In this document: piece by piece, positions 6,182 to 9,007 of the stretch
How the letters are laid out: each line of letters begins with the position of its first letter
How positions within the stretch are numbered: the stretch's first letter is position 1
Origin: Methanobacterium sp.
Lineage (GTDB): Archaea; Methanobacteriota; Methanobacteria; Methanobacteriales; Methanobacteriaceae
NCBI GenBank assembly: GCA_021372715.1
Contig: JAJFTX010000051.1
Location: forward strand, 1-9,007
DNA: 9,007 nt
Direction of reading: 5' to 3'
Notes under the pieces: model-generated
Databases searched by the model: none
What the model was told of the DNA's origin: nothing
What the model saw: the letters and a program-made list of their open reading frames with translations, nothing else
Program-made: the position numbers and the translations under genes

Positions 6182-7507
6182 TTATAGAATGGGATAATAT
6201 TTTTTGATTTCATGTTCAGTGACCTGCACCCGGTATTCATCACATTCCATCTTCTTCAAGGATATGAACCTTTCAAAACTATGGGAACCCAGAGTCTCCC
6301 TAACCAAATCAGAGCTCTCCATGTACTTAATAGCTTCTTCTAAACTTATAGGTAAAGCTTTGATGCTCTTTTCTTTCCTTTGTTCATCGGTTAATCCATA
6401 AAGATTAAGTTCCATAGGTTCAGATAATTCATAACCCTCTTCAATACCTTTAAGACCAGCCATAAGCATCACTGCCAGTTGTAAGTAGGGATTCCCTGAG
6501 GGATCAGGACATCTGACCTCCACTCGGGTGGATGTTTCTCTTCCTGGTTGATATGTGGGTACCCTGATCAATGCGGAACGATTACGGTTAGACCAGGCGA
6601 TATAGACTGGTGCTTCATAACCAGGAACCAATCTCTTATAAGAATTAACCCATGGGGCAAGTATGGATATTATTTCAGGAGAATGACGTAATATGCCTGC
6701 TGTATATGATTTAGCATAATCAGATAGGTGATATTGATCATTTGAGCTGAAAAAAGCGTTATTTTCCCCTTTAAATAATGATTGGTGCACATGCATACCG
6801 GATCCATAGTCATTTAATAATGGTTTAGGCATGAAAGTAGCGTAAACACCGTATTTTGCAGCGATCTCTTTCACAGTTATTCTGTAAGTAACCATGTTAT
6901 CCGCCATCTTTAGGGCATCATCATATCGCATATCTATCTCATGCTGGGAGGATGCAGCTTCATGATGGGAGTATTCTACCTTAATTCCCAGTTTTTTAAG
7001 TGATAATACGGTTTCTCTTCTCAGGTTGGTGGCCACATCTAAAGGAGTTTGGTCAAAATATCCGCCACTATCCAGTGGTTCGGGTTTTTCAGAGGATTTG
7101 AAATAGAAATATTCCAGTTCTGGACCCACATAGAAATGGTTAAAACCCATCTTCTCCATTTTACTAAGGGCTCTTCTTAGTATATAACGAGGATCGCCTT
7201 CATAGGGTTTCCCTCCTGGTTTTCTGATATCGCACATCATCCGGGCAACTGCATTCTCCTTAGGTCTCCAGGGCAGGACGACAAAAGTGTCAGTATCAGG
7301 CATAGCGATCATATCAGATTCTTCTACATCCTGAAAACCAGTTATACTGGAACCATCGAATCCCATACCTCGAGTTAAAGCATTTTCAAGCTCATCCTGA
7401 GTAATGGCGAAACTTTTCAACAAACCATTGATATCCGTAAACCACAGTCTAATGAACTCCACATCATTTTCTTGAACTTTTTCAAATATCTCATCCTTAG
7501 ATGGCAT
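6182..7507 (-). CDS. Glutamine synthetase family protein, second paralogue
   Basis: 441 aa, full GSI length. Active-site landmarks: FDGSS (Asp51), GPELEYF (Glu130, Glu132), GGYF (Tyr150), HHEAASSQHEID (Glu183, Glu190), GSGMHVHQSL (His239), RLVPGYEAP (Arg292, Glu298), RNRSALIRVP (Arg310, Arg315) and TRVEVRCPDPSGNPYL (Arg328, Glu330, Arg332). These favour genuine glutamine synthetase or a close gamma-glutamyl ligase. One departure is Tyr234 where the conserved Asn of the N-loop (Asn264 in Salmonella) is expected, in LLNDYGSGMH. It differs strongly from the glnA product at 645-1973 (YQPGRETST insertion, AASSQ, C-terminus) and looks like a separate GSI lineage. GGGAG about 8 nt before ATG supports the start. 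It lies 63 bp after the HesA-like gene, probably in one transcript. No GGAA-N6-TTCC site precedes either gene. Confidence 0.93.
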   Translation of the reverse strand: MPSKDEIFEKVQENDVEFIRLWFTDINGLLKSFAITQDELENALTRGMGFDGSSITGFQDVEESDMIAMPDTDTFVVLPWRPKENAVARMMCDIRKPGGKPYEGDPRYILRRALSKMEKMGFNHFYVGPELEYFYFKSSEKPEPLDSGGYFDQTPLDVATNLRRETVLSLKKLGIKVEYSHHEAASSQHEIDMRYDDALKMADNMVTYRITVKEIAAKYGVYATFMPKPLLNDYGSGMHVHQSLFKGENNAFFSSNDQYHLSDYAKSYTAGILRHSPEIISILAPWVNSYKRLVPGYEAPVYIAWSNRNRSALIRVPTYQPGRETSTRVEVRCPDPSGNPYLQLAVMLMAGLKGIEEGYELSEPMELNLYGLTDEQRKEKSIKALPISLEEAIKYMESSDLVRETLGSHSFERFISLKKMECDEYRVQVTEHEIKKYYPIL

Positions 7508-7570
7508 TTTAATAACTCCCTGAGATGCAATAAATAAATAAGTTAATTATCATCTAAAGTATTAATAATC

Positions 7571-8329
7571 TTAAATTTGATGTTTAACAGTATAAAAAGG
7601 TTCTTTTTTTAAAAGATCAAACATCAGAACTTCCGGAGCCATTAACACCTGCCCCTTATCAATAAGTAATTTAACAGCTTCAAAGGACTGTAAACACCCC
7701 AATAAATTGGGAACCGGCCCTATAACTGGGGGAGGATTTAAATTTAACTTTTGAATCCGATCTACCACATCTTCAGTTAAATCTTTATTATATGATGGTA
7801 ATTTAAATAATTCTTCATATTCTGGTGTATCACGTGTGAAAGTGGTGATTTGACCCATAGTACCATGAACAGCCCCATGTATAAATGGCATATCTAATTC
7901 AAAGGCGTTTCTACTCACTAAAATACGTGATATTAGGTTATCCAGGGCATCTATTAACACTGCGCTGTCTTTTAATATTTCTTCCACATTTTCCTGATTT
8001 AATTCACCATTAATCGCTTCAACCTCCATGTGCGGGTTGATGGACAGTAACTTGTCTTTGGTGGCCTGGACTTTGGATTGGCCTATATTATTGAATTTGC
8101 TCATAAGCTGTCTATTAATATTAGATACATCAAAAGAATCTCTATCAACAATTAATAGATTTTCTGCGCCCATTCTGGCCAGCATTTCGATTGCAGCGCC
8201 TCCAATTCCGCCACAACCAATTACAGTGATCTTTGAATTTTTAATTTTCAACTGTTCTTTTTTATTTATAATATCCTTCTGGCGGGTTATCATATCCCAA
8301 TAGGGACTTTTATCATTTTTATCTGACAT
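7571..8329 (-). CDS. HesA/MoeB/ThiF family (E1-like) adenylating enzyme
   Basis: 252 aa with a Rossmann-type ATP site: VIGCGGIGG (38-44), VDRD (Asp62, Asp64), SNINRQ (Asn70, Arg73), QSKVQA (Lys86) and DALDNLISR (Asp130, Arg135). These are the residues that bind ATP/Mg and adenylate the C-terminus of a ubiquitin-fold protein such as MoaD or ThiS. The C-terminal GPVPNLLGCLQSFEAVKLL is also typical. Only two cysteines exist (39 and 212), both structural positions in motifs. The CxxC zinc pairs and the crossover-loop cysteine of MoeB/ThiF are missing, so it probably stops at acyl-adenylate or works with a partner. No ubiquitin-fold partner is in the window. The ATG at 8329 has only a weak AGGT upstream. 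It leads the probable hesA-like/GS2 transcript. The true substrate is unknown. Confidence 0.87.
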   Translation of the reverse strand: MSDKNDKSPYWDMITRQKDIINKKEQLKIKNSKITVIGCGGIGGAAIEMLARMGAENLLIVDRDSFDVSNINRQLMSKFNNIGQSKVQATKDKLLSINPHMEVEAINGELNQENVEEILKDSAVLIDALDNLISRILVSRNAFELDMPFIHGAVHGTMGQITTFTRDTPEYEELFKLPSYNKDLTEDVVDRIQKLNLNPPPVIGPVPNLLGCLQSFEAVKLLIDKGQVLMAPEVLMFDLLKKEPFYTVKHQI

Positions 8330-8578
8330 TTTAGAAACCTAAACAATGATAATTTTCCAATTTAATATTATTTAGTAGTTGAAGATGTTAATGGTTCAAT
8401 TGTGATTTTGTTTACCATGTTAATCTTAATTATACACATTATAATAAAATTTTTGTAAAATAATTCTTATTTTAATTTTTTTGAAGCTCAAAATTTGCTT
8501 AATCAATTATAAAATAAATAATTATTATTTTTAGATGTCCCCTTAAAATTAAAATAATTATTAAATAGTTAAAATTTT

Positions 8579-8596
8579 AAAAAAAGCATGAAAAAA
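8579..8596 (-). terminator. Oligo-T terminator of tRNA-Met
   Basis: Directly after the discriminator base the minus strand has TTTTTT, CATGC, TTTTTTT, a double oligo-T run typical for ending archaeal tRNA transcripts. Confidence 0.7.
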
Positions 8597-8707
<111 letters not shown>

Positions 8708-8730
8708 GTGGCTTATAAGACATCGGATTT

Positions 8731-8743
8731 TATTTAACTTAAA
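8731..8743 (-). promoter_or_regulatory. Candidate TATA region of tRNA-Met
   Basis: The minus strand reads TTTAAGTTAAATA, centred about 28 bp before the tRNA 5' end, at the usual distance for an archaeal tRNA promoter. The exact box within it is unclear. Confidence 0.45.
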
Positions 8744-8844
8744 TCTTTCTATCTATACGGGGTTGCTAAAATCTCATTTGAAAGTTTTTTTCCCTACTTT
8801 ACGAGGGATCATCGATGAAAATTTTTACCAAAATAATTTTTGTA

Positions 8845-8868
8845 TTTTTATATATCCTTTTATATAAA
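8845..8868 (+). promoter_or_regulatory. Candidate TATA boxes for the right-edge gene
   Basis: Two TTTATATA-like elements, tttttatatat (8845-8855) and ttttatataaa (8858-8868), lie 50-75 bp before the ATG at 8921. The second would start transcription near 8888, giving a leader of about 30 nt. Confidence 0.5.
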
Positions 8869-8920
8869 TTAATTATTTAGTATTTATCAGATAAGATCAA
8901 CGATTGTGGGCTGTGTTTTC

Positions 8921-9007
8921 ATGGAAGATAATGATAAGCATGTTATAGAGGCATTGGGCAAAAGTAAAATATTAATAAGAGATGGAAAGGTATTAGAAGT
9001 ATCTGAT
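8921..9007 (+). CDS. Probable methanogenesis marker protein 8 (DUF2099), N-terminal fragment
   Basis: Only 29 codons are visible before the right edge, and there is no stop. The text HVIEALGKSKILIRDGKVLE resembles the conserved N-terminus of the DUF2099 / methanogenesis marker 8 family, found in methanogens and of unsettled function. The ATG at 8921 is chosen because the family-like sequence starts right after it. No good Shine-Dalgarno site is seen (only a GGG-containing stretch), and a GTG at 8906 is in frame but lacks support. It is the only plus-strand gene and is divergent from tRNA-Met. The family call rests on recall from a short stretch. Confidence 0.6.
   Translation, partial: MEDNDKHVIEALGKSKILIRDGKVLEVSD

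Noticed and set aside
6398..6400. Adenylylation site in GS2 (Tyr370 in NLYGL, aligned with Tyr397 of enterobacterial GS)
   Set aside because: The aromatic residue is common in GSI without modification, and archaea are not known to carry the GlnE adenylyltransferase.
8028..8303. Open plus-strand frame of 91 codons
   Set aside because: Antisense to the start of the HesA-like gene, whose motifs are unmistakable.
8815..8880. 21-residue hydrophobic peptide (MKIFTKIIFVFLYILLYKLI...) after a GAGGGATC stretch
   Set aside because: Tempting because of the ribosome-like site, but the frame runs through the TATA region of the next gene and its composition is what AT-rich DNA gives by chance.

Overview
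The window looks like chromosomal DNA of a methanogenic archaeon of the order Methanobacteriales, probably Methanobacterium or a close relative. The evidence is pseudomurein-binding repeats (pseudomurein is the cell wall of that order), an NrpR nitrogen repressor beside glnA with a matching operator, archaeal TATA-type promoters, an elongator tRNA-Met with a bulge-helix-bulge intron, and the start of a gene resembling methanogenesis marker protein 8. The DNA is AT-rich, very strongly so between genes.

Layout. Everything from 1 to about 8707 is read on the minus strand. From right to left these are tRNA-Met(CAU) (8707-8597), a HesA/MoeB/ThiF-type adenylating enzyme (8329-7571), glutamine synthetase paralogue 2 (7507-6182), a membrane protein with an alkaline-phosphatase-superfamily domain (6059-4038), an AT-rich gap of about 650 bp, a secreted pseudomurein-binding protein with a transglutaminase-like domain (3373-2297), the main glutamine synthetase glnA (1973-645) and the 5' part of nrpR (529 to beyond the left edge). 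One plus-strand gene enters at the right edge (8921 onward).

How the parts fit. The left end is a nitrogen-control unit. glnA has a TATA box followed at once by GGAA-N6-TTCC, the NrpR operator, and the repressor gene lies just downstream. The second synthetase has no such operator. It follows the HesA-like gene by 63 bp and is probably cotranscribed with it, so it may be controlled separately. It keeps nearly all catalytic residues but has Tyr where the conserved Asn of the N-loop is expected. The pseudomurein-binding protein is a probable exported wall-remodelling cysteine enzyme. Its signal peptide is complete only if translation starts at an AUU codon behind a strong Shine-Dalgarno site.

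I see no mobile element, CRISPR array or prophage. The points most worth a second look are the AUU start, the HesA-like/GS2 pair, the membrane phosphatase fusion, the nearly identical pseudomurein-repeat DNA and two inverted repeats flanking its promoter.
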